Source: Heyndrickxia vini (GTDB taxonomy: Bacteria > Bacillota > Bacilli > Bacillales > Bacillaceae_C). Taken from it: a stretch of DNA of 64,000 nucleotides. The position numbers and the translations under genes were made by a program. The stretch spans positions 2,572,653-2,636,652 of the forward strand of contig NZ_CP065425.1 of the NCBI RefSeq assembly GCF_016772275.1, written 5' to 3'. A model generated the notes under the pieces. The model searched no databases. It saw only the letters and a program-made list of their open reading frames with translations, and was not told where the DNA came from. Below are positions 9,981 to 19,284 of this stretch, piece after piece. How positions within the stretch are numbered: the stretch's first letter is position 1; every line of letters begins with the position of its first letter.

Positions 9981-10919
9981 TTATAACTTTAATTCTTCGA
10001 CGACTGATTGACAACTTTCAAAATCTTGGACTGAATAGGTTTTTACATTCCGATTAATTTTTTTAATTAAACCGGATAAAACTTTACCTGGGCCGATTTC
10101 AATAAACGTATCTACACCAAGCTCAAGCATCGTAAGCACGGAATCTTCCCATAAAACAGGAGAATACAATTGTTCAATTAGTTTTTCTTTAATATCAGAT
10201 GCGTTGCTTATTGGTGCAGCAGTCACGTTGGCAATAACCGGAATATTTGAATCTTTCACCTTTACTTCATTAAGAACCTCAACAAATTTTTGTGCTGCAG
10301 GTTTCATTAATTCGGAATGAAATGGACCGCTGACTTGTAAAGGTAATACTCTTTTAGCTCCGTTTTCTTTCGCTGAAACACTTGCTTTCTCGACCCCTTT
10401 TACAGTTCCGGAAATGACAATTTGACCAGGGCAATTTAAATTAGCTAATTGTACAGAATCACCATTTGCTGTCACTTCATCGGTCACTTTTTGCAAATCG
10501 TTGCGATCCATACCCAAGACTGCCGCCATTGTACCTTCCCCATTCGGTACAGCTTCCTCCATATATTCTCCACGTTTATGTACCGCAAATACTGCATCTT
10601 CAAATTCTATCGCTCCAGCTGCAACAAGTGCTGTATATTCCCCTAAACTATGTCCTGCTGTGTAATCTGGACGAATGCCCGCTTCCTCTAAACATGTTAA
10701 AATTGCTATACTAGTCGTTAATAATGCTGGTTGTGCGTTAGTAGTTAAAGTTAATTTTTCATCCGGTCCATTAAAAATTATGTCAGATAATGAATAGCCT
10801 AATCGTTGATCTGCACTTTCAAAAATAGACTTCGCTTGATCGCTTTTTTCTACAACTGATTTCCCCATACCAATCGTTTGAGAACCTTGGCCTGGAAAGA
10901 CAAATGCTATTTTCCCCAT
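9981..10919 (-). CDS. fabD: Malonyl-CoA:ACP transacylase FabD
   Basis: Transfers malonyl from CoA to acyl carrier protein, supplying the extender unit. The 312-residue protein begins MGKIAFVFPGQGSQ, has the nucleophile in GHSLGE (Ser91) and the catalytic histidine in the VSGPFHSELM segment near residue 200. ATG 10919 lies nine bases after AAGGAG; ATG 10925, which directly abuts the plsX stop, is too close to that site. The tight junction implies co-translation with plsX. Confidence 0.97.
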   Translation of the reverse strand: MGKIAFVFPGQGSQTIGMGKSVVEKSDQAKSIFESADQRLGYSLSDIIFNGPDEKLTLTTNAQPALLTTSIAILTCLEEAGIRPDYTAGHSLGEYTALVAAGAIEFEDAVFAVHKRGEYMEEAVPNGEGTMAAVLGMDRNDLQKVTDEVTANGDSVQLANLNCPGQIVISGTVKGVEKASVSAKENGAKRVLPLQVSGPFHSELMKPAAQKFVEVLNEVKVKDSNIPVIANVTAAPISNASDIKEKLIEQLYSPVLWEDSVLTMLELGVDTFIEIGPGKVLSGLIKKINRNVKTYSVQDFESCQSVVEELKL

Positions 10920-10925
10920 AATCAT

Positions 10926-11927
10926 CTACTCCTTAATCGTTTCATTTTCTTTTTTGATTGTTTCTTTTATAATTCTCGTTACTTGATGACTGGCCATATC
11001 ATTTGCTTGTCTAACTGCATTATAAAGTGCATTTGCATTGGATGAACCATGTGCCTTAATAACCGGTGATTTAAGGCCAAACAATCCCGCTCCGCCATAT
11101 TCGGTATAATCCATCATATTTTTAAGATCCTTCAATTCATTTTTAACTAATCCGGCAGCTATTTTGCTTTTGAAATTTGTCATAAACGCTTTTTTTAATA
11201 ATGAAAATAAAGATCCTGCCGTTCCTTCTATCGTTTTTAATACCATATTTCCGGTAAATCCATCGGTAACAACCACATCCGCAGGGCCTTGCAGCAGTTC
11301 TCTCGACTCAATATTACCAACAAAATGAAGTCCAGAATCTTTAAGTAATTCAAAAGCTTTCTTTGTTAACTCATTTCCCTTTTTCTCTTCTGTTCCAATA
11401 TTTAACAACCCAACTCTTGGTCTTTCAATCCCACGTACCTTTTGTGCATATATTGAACCCATAATTGCATATTGAAGAAGGTGTTCCGGTTTAGCTTCAG
11501 CATTTGCACCAAGATCTAACATAACAAAACCTTTGCCATCCACTGTTGGTAAAGTTGGTGCGAGTGCAGGGCGTTCAATTCCATCAATTCTTCCTACTAT
11601 AAATAGGCCGGCCGCCATTAAGGCACCTGTATTTCCAGCTGATATACAAGCATCTGCTTTCCCATCTGCAACCGCCTGTGCCATTAAAACCATCGATGCA
11701 TTCTTTTTTCTGCGAACTGCCCTTACTGGTTCATCCGTTCCTTCAATCTTTTCATCAGTATGAACAATTTCCACACGAGAATTAGGTTCTAAATACTGTT
11801 GAATTTCCGATTCTTTTCCAAAAAGTATAATTTCAATATCTTTAAATTCTTTTATCGCTTTATTTACACCCAATACGATTTCTTTAGGGGCATTGTCTCC
11901 CCCCATTGCATCGATTGCAATTTTCAT
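10926..11927 (-). CDS. plsX: Phosphate acyltransferase PlsX
   Basis: Converts acyl-ACP to acyl-phosphate for PlsY, linking fatty acid synthesis to phosphatidic acid formation at the membrane. The 333-residue product starts [18 protein letters not shown] and carries [14 protein letters not shown] and [13 protein letters not shown], both typical of the family. ATG 11927 has a properly spaced AAGGG site, while the in-frame ATG nine bases earlier overlaps that site. It sits between fapR and fabD, the standard operon arrangement. Confidence 0.97.
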   Translation of the reverse strand: MKIAIDAMGGDNAPKEIVLGVNKAIKEFKDIEIILFGKESEIQQYLEPNSRVEIVHTDEKIEGTDEPVRAVRRKKNASMVLMAQAVADGKADACISAGNTGALMAAGLFIVGRIDGIERPALAPTLPTVDGKGFVMLDLGANAEAKPEHLLQYAIMGSIYAQKVRGIERPRVGLLNIGTEEKKGNELTKKAFELLKDSGLHFVGNIESRELLQGPADVVVTDGFTGNMVLKTIEGTAGSLFSLLKKAFMTNFKSKIAAGLVKNELKDLKNMMDYTEYGGAGLFGLKSPVIKAHGSSNANALYNAVRQANDMASHQVTRIIKETIKKENETIKE

Positions 11928-11974
11928 AATTTTCATCCCTTACTCATACTGTTATCGTTTCATAATTAGTGATC

Positions 11975-12538
11975 TTACTTACTATTACGAAACATTTCAA
12001 ATTCACCTTTAAATACTAGTTCATTTCCAACAAAACTATCAACATTTACGATTGTATGATCCTTTTCATTATGTATATCACAAACCTTAGCTTTAGCAAC
12101 CACACGTTCACCTTCCTTAACTGAACGAGTAAAATGAATATTAGCTTTTGCTGTTAATGCTAGCTCATCATTGATTACAGCAACTGCTAATGAATTTGCT
12201 TGAGCAAAAAGGTGATGTCCCCTAGCAATTGAATTCCGTTTAAAAACATGTTCTTTTTTCACTTCAAAAATTGAAATTGCGTTTTTATCAAGATCAATAT
12301 CAATAATTTCACCAATAACTTCATCAATTGGCAGTGATTTTACTTCATCATCAAATCTTTTCTCAGCGACATTTTTTATTCTTTCCCTTAATTCTGGAAT
12401 CGATAATTCTAATCGATCTAAACGAATGGTTTGCACGCTGACTTGAAATTGTTCTGCTAGCTCTTCATCAGTAATAAACGGATTGTTATTTATCGTATCC
12501 TGTAATCGTTTTTGCCGCTCTTTTTTAATCATTTTCAT
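11975..12538 (-). CDS. fapR: Fatty acid and phospholipid regulator FapR
   Basis: Transcriptional repressor released by malonyl-CoA, controlling membrane lipid synthesis. The 187-residue protein has an N-terminal DeoR-like helix-turn-helix ([20 protein letters not shown], about 22-41), a linker, and a hotdog fold ligand domain with [17 protein letters not shown]. The long frame extends to 12658, but ATG 12538 (or 12532) matches the family start, has a GGTGATG site, and leaves the operator and promoter (12561-12613) outside the coding region. First gene of its own regulated operon. Confidence 0.95.
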   Translation of the reverse strand: MKMIKKERQKRLQDTINNNPFITDEELAEQFQVSVQTIRLDRLELSIPELRERIKNVAEKRFDDEVKSLPIDEVIGEIIDIDLDKNAISIFEVKKEHVFKRNSIARGHHLFAQANSLAVAVINDELALTAKANIHFTRSVKEGERVVAKAKVCDIHNEKDHTIVNVDSFVGNELVFKGEFEMFRNSK

Positions 12539-12560
12539 AAAAATCTCATCACCATTCACG

Positions 12561-12582
12561 ATATTAGGACTTGGTACTAATA
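12561..12582 (-). promoter_or_regulatory. FapR operator
   Basis: Minus strand TATTAGTACCAAGTCCTAAT closely matches the palindromic FapR consensus ATTAGTACCTAGTCTTAAT. It lies immediately downstream of the -10 box and 23 bases before the fapR start, the position for autorepression. Confidence 0.9.
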
Positions 12583-12584
12583 GT

Positions 12585-12613
12585 AGTATATAAAAAGAAA
12601 AAGCAGAATGCAA
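12585..12613 (-). promoter_or_regulatory. Sigma-A-type promoter of the fap operon
   Basis: Minus strand -35 TTGCAT (12608-12613), 17-bp spacer, -10 TATACT (12585-12590). The -35 box overlaps one arm of the recG terminator hairpin and the FapR operator follows directly. Confidence 0.8.
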
Positions 12614-12634
12614 GAATGGAATTGCTATTCTGCT
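12602..12634 (-). terminator. Rho-independent terminator after recG
   Basis: Stem AGCAGAAT/ATTCTGCT (12627-12634 and 12602-12609) followed on the minus strand by TTTTCTTTTT, eight bases after the recG stop codon. Confidence 0.8.
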
Positions 12635-12641
12635 TCTCCTT

Positions 12642-14696
12642 TTAATCAAGTTTTTCACCGTCCATAACGCCGGATTCCTCTAAATACTTTCGTAAATAAT
12701 GATATTTTTGATCCTGCCAAAAATCAATTTGGTTGATAAGTTGTACCGCATCGTTTCTAGCTACTTCCAAAGCCCGATAATCATGTACCATATCCGCTAC
12801 TTTAAATTCTGGCAATCCACTTTGCTTCTTCCCGAAGAAATCACCAGGTCCACGCAATTCCAAATCTTTTTCACTCAAAACAAATCCATCGTTTGTTTCT
12901 GTCATAATCTTCATTCTTTCTTTCCCCACATCCGTTTTCGGATTAGCAAGTAAAAAACAGAATGATTGATCCTGTCCTCGTCCAACTCGTCCCCGAAGCT
13001 GGTGCAATTGAGATAGTCCGAATCTTTCGGCATCATAAATAACCATAATGGTTGCATTAGGAACATTCACTCCAACCTCGACAACAGTAGTAGAAACTAG
13101 AATTTGTATATCATTGTCACTATATGCTTTCATTACATTCTCTTTTTCGTCAGGATGTAATTTTCCATGCATTAGACCGACATTAAATTTGTCGTAATAA
13201 TAATCCGAAAGCATTTGATAAACATCAATGGCATTTTGCAAATCTAATTTTTCAGATTCCTCTATTAAAGGACAAATGATATAGGCTTGTCTCCCTTTTA
13301 CCAATTCCTTTTCAACAAAACGCAAAACCTTATCTAGCATTTCATTTTTCGCCCAATACGTTTCAATTTTTTTTCTTCCTGCGGGCATTTCATCAATAAT
13401 CGAAACATCCATTTCACCAAAAGCTGTAATTGCAAGTGTTCTTGGAATTGGGGTAGCCGTCATGAAAAGTACATCCGGTGTTACACCTTTTTCTCTTAAC
13501 ACCCGACGCTGTTCTACTCCAAATCGATGTTGCTCATCCGTTATAACTAAACCTAGTTTATTGAAATGAACATCATCTTGAATAAGTGCATGTGTTCCAA
13601 CTAAAACATTAATTTCACCTTGTTGGAGTCGTTCAAGCAAGCTCTTTCGTTTTTTCCCCTTTATTGAACTAGTTAGGAGTTCTATCTTCAAGCCAGCTTG
13701 ACCTAACATGTTCTGTAATGATTCTGCATGTTGCTCTGCTAAAATTTCCGTAGGAACCATTAGGGCACCTTGGTATCCTGCAGTCCAACTAGCAAAGAGA
13801 GCACTGGCTGCAACAACTGTTTTACCTGAACCTACATCACCTTGAAGCAATCGATTCATTCGATAAGGAGATTTGAGATCAGCACAAATTTCATTGATCA
13901 CTCTCTTTTGCGCATTTGTTAATGGAAAAGGCAATGTATCAAAAAAATCGCGGAGTTTATTCAAATGATAATGTTGACTGATTCCCCCCGTATGCTCCCT
14001 TTCAAATTTTCTAAGTGCTTGCATTTTTAATTGAAAAAATAAAAATTCTTCATAAACAAATCTACGTCTTGCCTGCTTGACATCCTCTTGGGAAATAGGA
14101 AAATGCATCATTTTCATCGCATCTCTTCTTGGGAGCAATTTATATTTTATAATTAAATCCTCAGGAAGATTTTCTTCAATTTGATTGCCATATGTTTGGA
14201 ACGCGAGTCTAATAAACTTCCTTAAAGATTTAACTGTAAGCGAGCCTTTCACCGAATAGACGGGTTCAAAATCAGCGTTTTTTTGGTACGGCCCAATTTT
14301 TAATTCCTGGGCTGTAATTGCGCCACGATGACGATCCCATTTACCCGAAATCGTAATCGTATCTGATATGGAAATTTTCTTTTTTAAATATGGTTGATTG
14401 AAAAAAAACACTTTTACGAGATTTTTACCTACCAATAGATGGATAGTTAATCGAGAACGTTTCCGATTATAAAAGACAAGAGAAGGTTCGCTTTGAACCT
14501 TCCCTTCGACCGTTACTTTCTCATCGTGTTCAACTTCTTGCAAATCCCGCAAACGGTAATCGTCAAAACGATAAGGGAAATGTTCCAATAAATCAAGAAT
14601 AGTAAAAATACCCATCACAGCTAATTGGCTCTCCGTTTCTTCACCAACGCCTTTAATATTTGATACTGAATTTTTCAGTTCATTATTCACGTTCAT
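12642..14696 (-). CDS. recG: ATP-dependent DNA helicase RecG
   Basis: Branch-migrating helicase that remodels stalled replication forks and Holliday junctions. The 684-residue protein has the N-terminal wedge/OB domain (about 55-150), the P-loop GDVGSGKT (286-293), the Walker B box DEQH, and C-terminal helicase motifs including [12 protein letters not shown] 14696 overlaps the end of sdaAA by 14 bases and has no strong ribosome binding site, so translation is likely coupled. It closes the sdaAB-sdaAA-recG group. Confidence 0.97.
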   Translation of the reverse strand: MNVNNELKNSVSNIKGVGEETESQLAVMGIFTILDLLEHFPYRFDDYRLRDLQEVEHDEKVTVEGKVQSEPSLVFYNRKRSRLTIHLLVGKNLVKVFFFNQPYLKKKISISDTITISGKWDRHRGAITAQELKIGPYQKNADFEPVYSVKGSLTVKSLRKFIRLAFQTYGNQIEENLPEDLIIKYKLLPRRDAMKMMHFPISQEDVKQARRRFVYEEFLFFQLKMQALRKFEREHTGGISQHYHLNKLRDFFDTLPFPLTNAQKRVINEICADLKSPYRMNRLLQGDVGSGKTVVAASALFASWTAGYQGALMVPTEILAEQHAESLQNMLGQAGLKIELLTSSIKGKKRKSLLERLQQGEINVLVGTHALIQDDVHFNKLGLVITDEQHRFGVEQRRVLREKGVTPDVLFMTATPIPRTLAITAFGEMDVSIIDEMPAGRKKIETYWAKNEMLDKVLRFVEKELVKGRQAYIICPLIEESEKLDLQNAIDVYQMLSDYYYDKFNVGLMHGKLHPDEKENVMKAYSDNDIQILVSTTVVEVGVNVPNATIMVIYDAERFGLSQLHQLRGRVGRGQDQSFCFLLANPKTDVGKERMKIMTETNDGFVLSEKDLELRGPGDFFGKKQSGLPEFKVADMVHDYRALEVARNDAVQLINQIDFWQDQKYHYLRKYLEESGVMDGEKLD

Positions 14697-15570
14697 TTAA
14701 GGGCATCCCAAATATTTTAGCTTCTAATCTGCGACCAGTAGGTGTAGCCGCAAGACCACCTTGTGCAGTTTCCTTTAATGAAGTTGGCATACTCTGACCA
14801 ATTTTGAACATGGCATCAATAACTTCATCACATGGTATTCGACTAGTAATCCCCGCTAATGCCATATCCGCTGCTACCATTGCATTTGCAGCACCCATCG
14901 CATTTCTTTTTACACATGGCACTTCTACTAGCCCCGCTACCGGATCACAGACGAGACCAAGCATATTTTTCAAAGTAATCGCCATTGCCTCTGCACATTG
15001 CGAAGGTGAACCTCCAGCCATTTCCACAATTGCTGCGGCTGCCATCCCTGCAGCAGAGCCGACTTCAGCTTGACATCCACCGGCCGCTCCGGAAATGGAA
15101 GCATTATTTGCTACGACAAAACCGAAAGCACCAGATGTAAACAAAAAGTGAACCATTTGCTCTCTTGTCGGATGAAGTTTATTTTTCACCGCAAACAATG
15201 TTCCCGGAACAACTCCAGCAGAACCAGCAGTAGGTGTAGCGCAAATAGTCCCCATTGCTGCATTTACTTCATTAGTAGCAACAGCTTTACTTACCGCATC
15301 TAATATCGTTTCACCAGATAAAAAATTTCCTTTTTCGATATATTTCTTCATTAATACTGCATCCCCACCTGTTAAACCAGAGTGAGAAGTAACGCCATTA
15401 AGTCCACGTTCTACAGCATCTTCCATCACTTTTAAACTTCTATCCATCTGATTAAAAATCTCTTCTTTTGATCTACCGGTTACTTCCATCTCTTGTTCAA
15501 TCATTATGTCGGAGATTTTTTTATTCTGAGTTTCAGCTAACTCAACCAATTCTGCAACATTTCGAAACAT
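14683..15570 (-). CDS. sdaAA: L-serine dehydratase, alpha subunit
   Basis: With SdaAB it forms the iron-sulfur L-serine dehydratase, converting serine to pyruvate and ammonia. The 295-residue subunit contains GTICATPTAGSAGVVPG, the GAAGGCQAEVGSA segment and GLVCDPVAGLVEVPCVKRN, providing conserved cysteines for the Fe-S cluster. ATG 15570 (MFRNVAELVE) is chosen over an upstream frame extension because AAGGAGGT precedes it directly. It lies 78 bases downstream of sdaAB. Confidence 0.96.
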   Translation of the reverse strand: MFRNVAELVELAETQNKKISDIMIEQEMEVTGRSKEEIFNQMDRSLKVMEDAVERGLNGVTSHSGLTGGDAVLMKKYIEKGNFLSGETILDAVSKAVATNEVNAAMGTICATPTAGSAGVVPGTLFAVKNKLHPTREQMVHFLFTSGAFGFVVANNASISGAAGGCQAEVGSAAGMAAAAIVEMAGGSPSQCAEAMAITLKNMLGLVCDPVAGLVEVPCVKRNAMGAANAMVAADMALAGITSRIPCDEVIDAMFKIGQSMPTSLKETAQGGLAATPTGRRLEAKIFGMPLNERE

Positions 15571-15648
15571 GTAAAAACCTCCTTGCATTAAGTATTCGTA
15601 AGCGCTACCAAAATTTCACTTTTTATAAGTATTATCTACCATATACAA

Positions 15649-16311
15649 TTAATCTACAACTCTCGCAACTTGTGTAATATTTGGCAGTTCTTGAATTTCC
15701 TTTAAAATATACTCATCAATATTATGGTCTACTTCAATGACCATTAAAGCCATCTGTCCAACATCCTTGCGTGATACTTCCATATGGCCAATGTTGATTT
15801 CATATTTTGATAAAATATTGGAAACAGCAGCTATCACTCCAAAACGATCGTTATGAACGACAAGAATCGCAGGATGATGTCCAGTTAATTTAAGATTAAA
15901 ACCATTAAGTTCTGTTATTTCAATTTTGCCGCCACCAATAGATATCCCGACTAGTTCCATTTCTCCGTTTGAATCACCAATAACAATTTTCGCGGTATTT
16001 GGATGTTCAGGAATCGCAGTTTCAGCAATAAATTCAATTTCCATACCTTGTTCTTTCGCTAAATCAATTGAGTGAATAATTCGTTCATCAAAAGTGTCAA
16101 AATCTAATAAGCCGCCAATGATAGCAACGTCAGTTCCATGACCTTTATATGTTTCAGCAAATGATCCATAAAAATAAATTTTAGCCCAGTGTGGGACTCT
16201 CCCAAAAAGCGTACGTGCTACTCTACCAATTCTAGCAGCTCCGGCTGTATGTGAGCTTGATGGACCAATCATAACTGGACCAATAATATCAAACACACTT
16301 TTATATTTCAT
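15649..16311 (-). CDS. sdaAB: L-serine dehydratase, beta subunit
   Basis: Partner subunit of the two-chain Fe-S serine dehydratase. The 220-residue protein begins MKYKSVFDIIGPVMIGPSSS, with the family SSSHTAGAARIGR segment, and ends in an ACT domain (about 148-220, HPAILVVHNDRFGVIAAVSN) likely to bind serine or another amino acid. The open frame runs 75 codons further upstream into the terminator of yloV; that extension lacks a family match, and GGGGAGTGA precedes ATG 16311. An AT-rich -10-like TATACT lies at 16343-16348 but I see no good -35. Confidence 0.95.
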   Translation of the reverse strand: MKYKSVFDIIGPVMIGPSSSHTAGAARIGRVARTLFGRVPHWAKIYFYGSFAETYKGHGTDVAIIGGLLDFDTFDERIIHSIDLAKEQGMEIEFIAETAIPEHPNTAKIVIGDSNGEMELVGISIGGGKIEITELNGFNLKLTGHHPAILVVHNDRFGVIAAVSNILSKYEINIGHMEVSRKDVGQMALMVIEVDHNIDEYILKEIQELPNITQVARVVD

Positions 16312-16360
16312 TAAAGTCACTCCCCTCGATGAAACGTTATATAGTATATGCTTATTTTTG

Positions 16361-16393
16361 AAAAAGGAAATAGAAGGGTTGCCCCTTCTATTT
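16361..16393 (-). terminator. Rho-independent terminator after yloV
   Basis: An 11-bp perfect stem AAATAGAAGGG/CCCTTCTATTT (16368-16393) with a four-base loop, followed on the minus strand by CCTTTTT. It separates yloU-yloV from the sda operon. Confidence 0.85.
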
Positions 16394-16441
16394 ATTATAT
16401 AGTCAAATGAACGTTTGGTAAATTTCTTTTTACCACCAGCA

Positions 16442-18118
16442 TTATTCAATAGAAAAAATAAAAGAATAAAGTGGCTGTTCGCCATTATGAATTTCGACTT
16501 CGATGTCCTCATAATTTTGATTAATAAATGATACAACTTCTTCTACTTCGTTAGTTGAAACATCTGCACCATATATGAGAGTAACAATTTCATCATCTTC
16601 ATCTAACATTTCAGAAAGAAGGGAAGTTGTTGCCGGCACTAAGTCTCTATTCGTCCCGACAATCTTACCATCAGCTATTCCCATATAGTCATCTTTAGAA
16701 ATAGTGATTCCCTCGATTATCGTATCTCGAACAGCATACGTAATTTGACCGGTTTTCACATGTTGCAAGGCATCATTCATAAGGTTATTATTCTCATCTA
16801 ATGTTTGAGATGGATTAAATGCCAATAAAGCTGCCATACCTTGTGGAACCGTTTTGGACGGAACGACAATAATTTCTTGTGATGCCACTTGTGCTGCTTG
16901 TTCTGCAGCCATAATAATATTTTTATTATTCGGCAGAATGATGATTTTCTTCGCGTTTACTTCATCAACCGCTTTTAAAATATCCTCTGTACTTGGGTTC
17001 ATTGTTTGTCCGCCCTCAATAATTGCATTTGCGCCAATGCTTTTAAAGAGATTGCCAATTCCACTCCCCATAGAAACAGCAATAATTCCAAATTCTTGTT
17101 CTTCAACATGCTTTTGATCAGAAGATAAAGTATTATGCATCTCATCGATAATTGTACTATGTTGCTGTCGCATGTTTTCAATTTTCATATTAATCAATTG
17201 ACCATATTGTTGTGCATAAGTTAATACTTCACCTGGTTGTTCTGAATGAATATGAACCTTTACAATTTCATCGTCAGAAATGACTAATAAAGAATCACCA
17301 TAATGACTTAAATCATTTCTAAATGTATGTTCAGAAAACGGATGGGCAGCAAGCTTGTCTTCTGCAAACTTAACCATAAATTCTGTGCAATAGCCAAATT
17401 TTATATCTTCTGTATTCATAAAACTTTGGACGCTTTTATGATGTTCGGCATTAACCATATCATTCATTGATATAGATTGATTTGATGTATGTGATAATGT
17501 CTCACCTTTTAATTCAGCAAGAAAGCCTTCGTAGACAAATACAAGTCCTTGTCCTCCACTATCTACAACACCAACTTCTTTTAATACTGGTAGTAGATCC
17601 GGCGTACGTTTTAATGAATTTTTCGCTTCCTTAACTACTGCTTCCATTACATTGACTAGATCCGTTTCACTTTTTGCTACTTCAACACCTTTTTTTGCGG
17701 CGTCTTTAGCAACTGTTAAAATTGTCCCTTCAACAGGTTTCATTACCGCTTTATACGCAGTTTCTACCCCTGCTTCAAGTGCCAAAGCAAATTCTTTTGC
17801 CGAAATTTCTTTCTTATTTTCAATTGCTTTCCCTAGGCCGCGAAACAATTGAGAAAGAATAACTCCTGAATTTCCTCTAGCTCCCATCAACAATCCTTTT
17901 GAAAGCGCTGAAGCCACCATACCAATATGCTCTTGAACATTTTTTTGAACTTCTTTTGCCCCCGAAGTCATTGATAGGTTCATGTTAGTCCCAGTATCAC
18001 CGTCTGGCACTGGAAAAACGTTAAGCGCATCAACAACATTTGCATTATTTGACAAATGATTGGCCCCCATGATCACCATCTCTGCGAAACGTTTTCCATC
18101 CAAGGATGTAATTGCCAC
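16442..18118 (-). CDS. yloV: DhaL/DegV-type kinase YloV (FakA-like)
   Basis: A 558-residue protein of the YloV/FakA family. Residues about 10-200 form a DhaL-type nucleotide-binding domain (FPVPDGDTGTNMNLSMTSG near 31-49, GARGNSGVILSQLFRG near 78-93); the C-terminal half is the FakA-type middle and DegV-like domains. In Staphylococcus the homologue phosphorylates fatty acids presented by FakB; that role here is inferred from the family. No fakB is in the window. It follows yloU by 17 bases, the conserved Firmicutes pairing, with an AGGAGG site. Confidence 0.9.
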   Translation of the reverse strand: MAITSLDGKRFAEMVIMGANHLSNNANVVDALNVFPVPDGDTGTNMNLSMTSGAKEVQKNVQEHIGMVASALSKGLLMGARGNSGVILSQLFRGLGKAIENKKEISAKEFALALEAGVETAYKAVMKPVEGTILTVAKDAAKKGVEVAKSETDLVNVMEAVVKEAKNSLKRTPDLLPVLKEVGVVDSGGQGLVFVYEGFLAELKGETLSHTSNQSISMNDMVNAEHHKSVQSFMNTEDIKFGYCTEFMVKFAEDKLAAHPFSEHTFRNDLSHYGDSLLVISDDEIVKVHIHSEQPGEVLTYAQQYGQLINMKIENMRQQHSTIIDEMHNTLSSDQKHVEEQEFGIIAVSMGSGIGNLFKSIGANAIIEGGQTMNPSTEDILKAVDEVNAKKIIILPNNKNIIMAAEQAAQVASQEIIVVPSKTVPQGMAALLAFNPSQTLDENNNLMNDALQHVKTGQITYAVRDTIIEGITISKDDYMGIADGKIVGTNRDLVPATTSLLSEMLDEDDEIVTLIYGADVSTNEVEEVVSFINQNYEDIEVEIHNGEQPLYSFIFSIE

Positions 18119-18135
18119 GAATCTTTTCCTCCTTA

Positions 18136-18498
18136 TTACGGGTTTGTCACCCTGACTCCTTGAACAAAAATGTTAATAGAGTCTGTTGATAAACCAACTG
18201 TCTTATCTAGTGTGTATTTTACTTTTGATTGTACGTTATGTGCAATTTCTGAAATTTTTGTTCCATAGCTAACTATTATATACATATCAATATGTACTTC
18301 ATCATTTTCTTGACGTACAATGACACCGCGAGAGAAGTTTTCTTTACGCAAGATGTCAGTGATTCCATCTTTTATTTGGTTCTTTGATGCCATCCCTACT
18401 ATTCCATAGCAATCAATAGCTGCGCCTCCTGCGATTGTTGCAACAACGTCATTTGAAATATCAATTTGACCAAAATTCGTTTTTATTTCAATGGACAT
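18136..18498 (-). CDS. yloU: Asp23/Gls24 family envelope stress protein YloU
   Basis: A 120-residue Asp23-family protein (MSIEIKTNFGQIDISNDVVA; later GGAAIDCYGIVGMASK and MYIIVSYGTKISEIAHNVQ). Members associate with the cell membrane in other Firmicutes; the biochemical function is unsettled. The conserved pairing with yloV suggests a link to membrane lipid metabolism. The start ATG 18498 has an AAGGGGG site. It is transcribed away from rpmB; a candidate promoter is at 18551-18580. Confidence 0.92.
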   Translation of the reverse strand: MSIEIKTNFGQIDISNDVVATIAGGAAIDCYGIVGMASKNQIKDGITDILRKENFSRGVIVRQENDEVHIDMYIIVSYGTKISEIAHNVQSKVKYTLDKTVGLSTDSINIFVQGVRVTNP

Positions 18499-18550
18499 TT
18501 GTCTTTCCCCCTTACCGGATAAGTAAATACAATCAAGCTATAGTCATTTT

Positions 18551-18580
18551 ACTATAATATATAATTATAAAAAAGTACAA
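18551..18580 (-). promoter_or_regulatory. Candidate promoter for yloU-yloV
   Basis: Minus strand -35 TTGTAC (18575-18580), 18-bp spacer, -10 TATAGT (18551-18556), in the divergent gap before rpmB. The surrounding DNA is very AT-rich, so chance matches are possible. Confidence 0.4.
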
Positions 18581-18655
18581 TGATAAATGAGAGTTCAGCC
18601 GGCTCCGCTTTTATTTGCGTCAAGTATTTTTTCTTGAAAGTGGTGTGTTGAAGTA

Positions 18656-18684
18656 TTGCATTATTATAGGTTGTATGATAAATT
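18656..18684 (+). promoter_or_regulatory. Candidate promoter for rpmB
   Basis: -35 TTGCAT (18656-18661), 17-bp spacer, weak -10 TAAATT (18679-18684), about 80 bases upstream of the rpmB start. Confidence 0.35.
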
Positions 18685-18763
18685 ATTAAGGTATCTTTTT
18701 ATGATGAATATTGAAGTGATGAAACATATGATATTTCTACTTCAGGGTAAGGAGGGAATTAAT

Positions 18764-18952
18764 ATGCCAAAAAAATGTGTTATTACTGGACGCAAAACTC
18801 GTTCCGGCAATTCTCGTTCTCACGCAATGAACGCTAACAAGCGTACATGGGGTGCAAATCTTCAAAAAGTTCGTATCCTTGTAGATGGTAAACCAAAGCG
18901 TGTATGGGTTTCTACAAGAGCTTTAAGATCAGGAAAAGTTGAACGTGTTTAA
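18764..18952 (+). CDS. rpmB: 50S ribosomal protein L28
   Basis: Ribosomal protein L28, one of two plus-strand genes here. The 62-residue product [20 protein letters not shown]... is the complete family length. The open frame extends to 18656, but ATG 18764 matches the family N-terminus and follows AAGGAGGGAATTA. A single CxxT/G-type cysteine in KKCVITG is present and the downstream zinc-ligand cysteines are absent, so this is the non-zinc form. It is monocistronic, ended by the hairpin at 18981-19009. Confidence 0.97.
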   Translation: MPKKCVITGRKTRSGNSRSHAMNANKRTWGANLQKVRILVDGKPKRVWVSTRALRSGKVERV

Positions 18953-18980
18953 TTTAATCTAAACAATACCTGATATAGCA

Positions 18981-19009
18981 AAAAAAAATGCCTTTTCGGC
19001 ATTTTTTTT
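18981..19009. terminator. Bidirectional terminator after rpmB
   Basis: A perfect 12-bp stem aaaaaaaatgcc/ggcatttttttt with a five-base loop gives a T run in both directions. It can end rpmB on the plus strand and spoVM on the minus strand. Confidence 0.9.
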
Positions 19010-19031
19010 GTTTTAAGTGGAATATCTTAAT

Positions 19032-19112
19032 CTATCCTTTTTTAAATGTTCCTAGCATTGCTCGGACAATACCACCTAAAAATCTAGGTAATTTAATTGT
19101 ATAAAACTTCAT
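19032..19112 (-). CDS. spoVM: Sporulation peptide SpoVM
   Basis: A 26-codon gene whose product begins MKFYTIKLPRFLGGIV and ends RAMLGTFKKG. It is an amphipathic helix nearly identical to B. subtilis SpoVM, which recognises the positively curved forespore membrane, anchors the SpoIVA coat base and inhibits FtsH. The conserved Pro9 and the hydrophobic face are present. GGGGAGGG lies seven bases upstream of ATG 19112. Its position between rpmB and thiN is the same as in B. subtilis. I could not identify an unambiguous sigma-E promoter in the 170 bases upstream. Too short for ordinary gene finders. Confidence 0.97.
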   Translation of the reverse strand: MKFYTIKLPRFLGGIVRAMLGTFKKG

Positions 19113-19254
19113 AAATGTCCCTCCCCATCTATCTAACAACCGAATGGCACTTACAAATTACTAATCACCAATTTTTATACGAATCTAAAAATCAGTTTAA
19201 GTAATTACCCGACTACACGGGTTTACACTATAGTATTCAACACTAATAAAAATG

Positions 19255-19284
19255 AATCACCTGATCATTTATGATTACGTGATT
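19255..19284 (-). terminator. Terminator-like hairpin after thiN
   Basis: Imperfect 14-bp inverted repeat (aatcacctgatcat / atgattacgtgatt) followed on the minus strand by CATTTTTATT. It begins at the thiN stop codon and would end the long coaBC-to-thiN series. Confidence 0.65.

Noticed and set aside
12539-12658. 40-codon extension of fapR
   Set aside because: It would translate the operator, promoter and recG terminator; the family begins at the internal ATG.
16312-16536. 75-codon N-terminal extension of sdaAB
   Set aside because: It runs through the yloV terminator and the end of yloV; the family start and the ribosome binding site are at ATG 16311.
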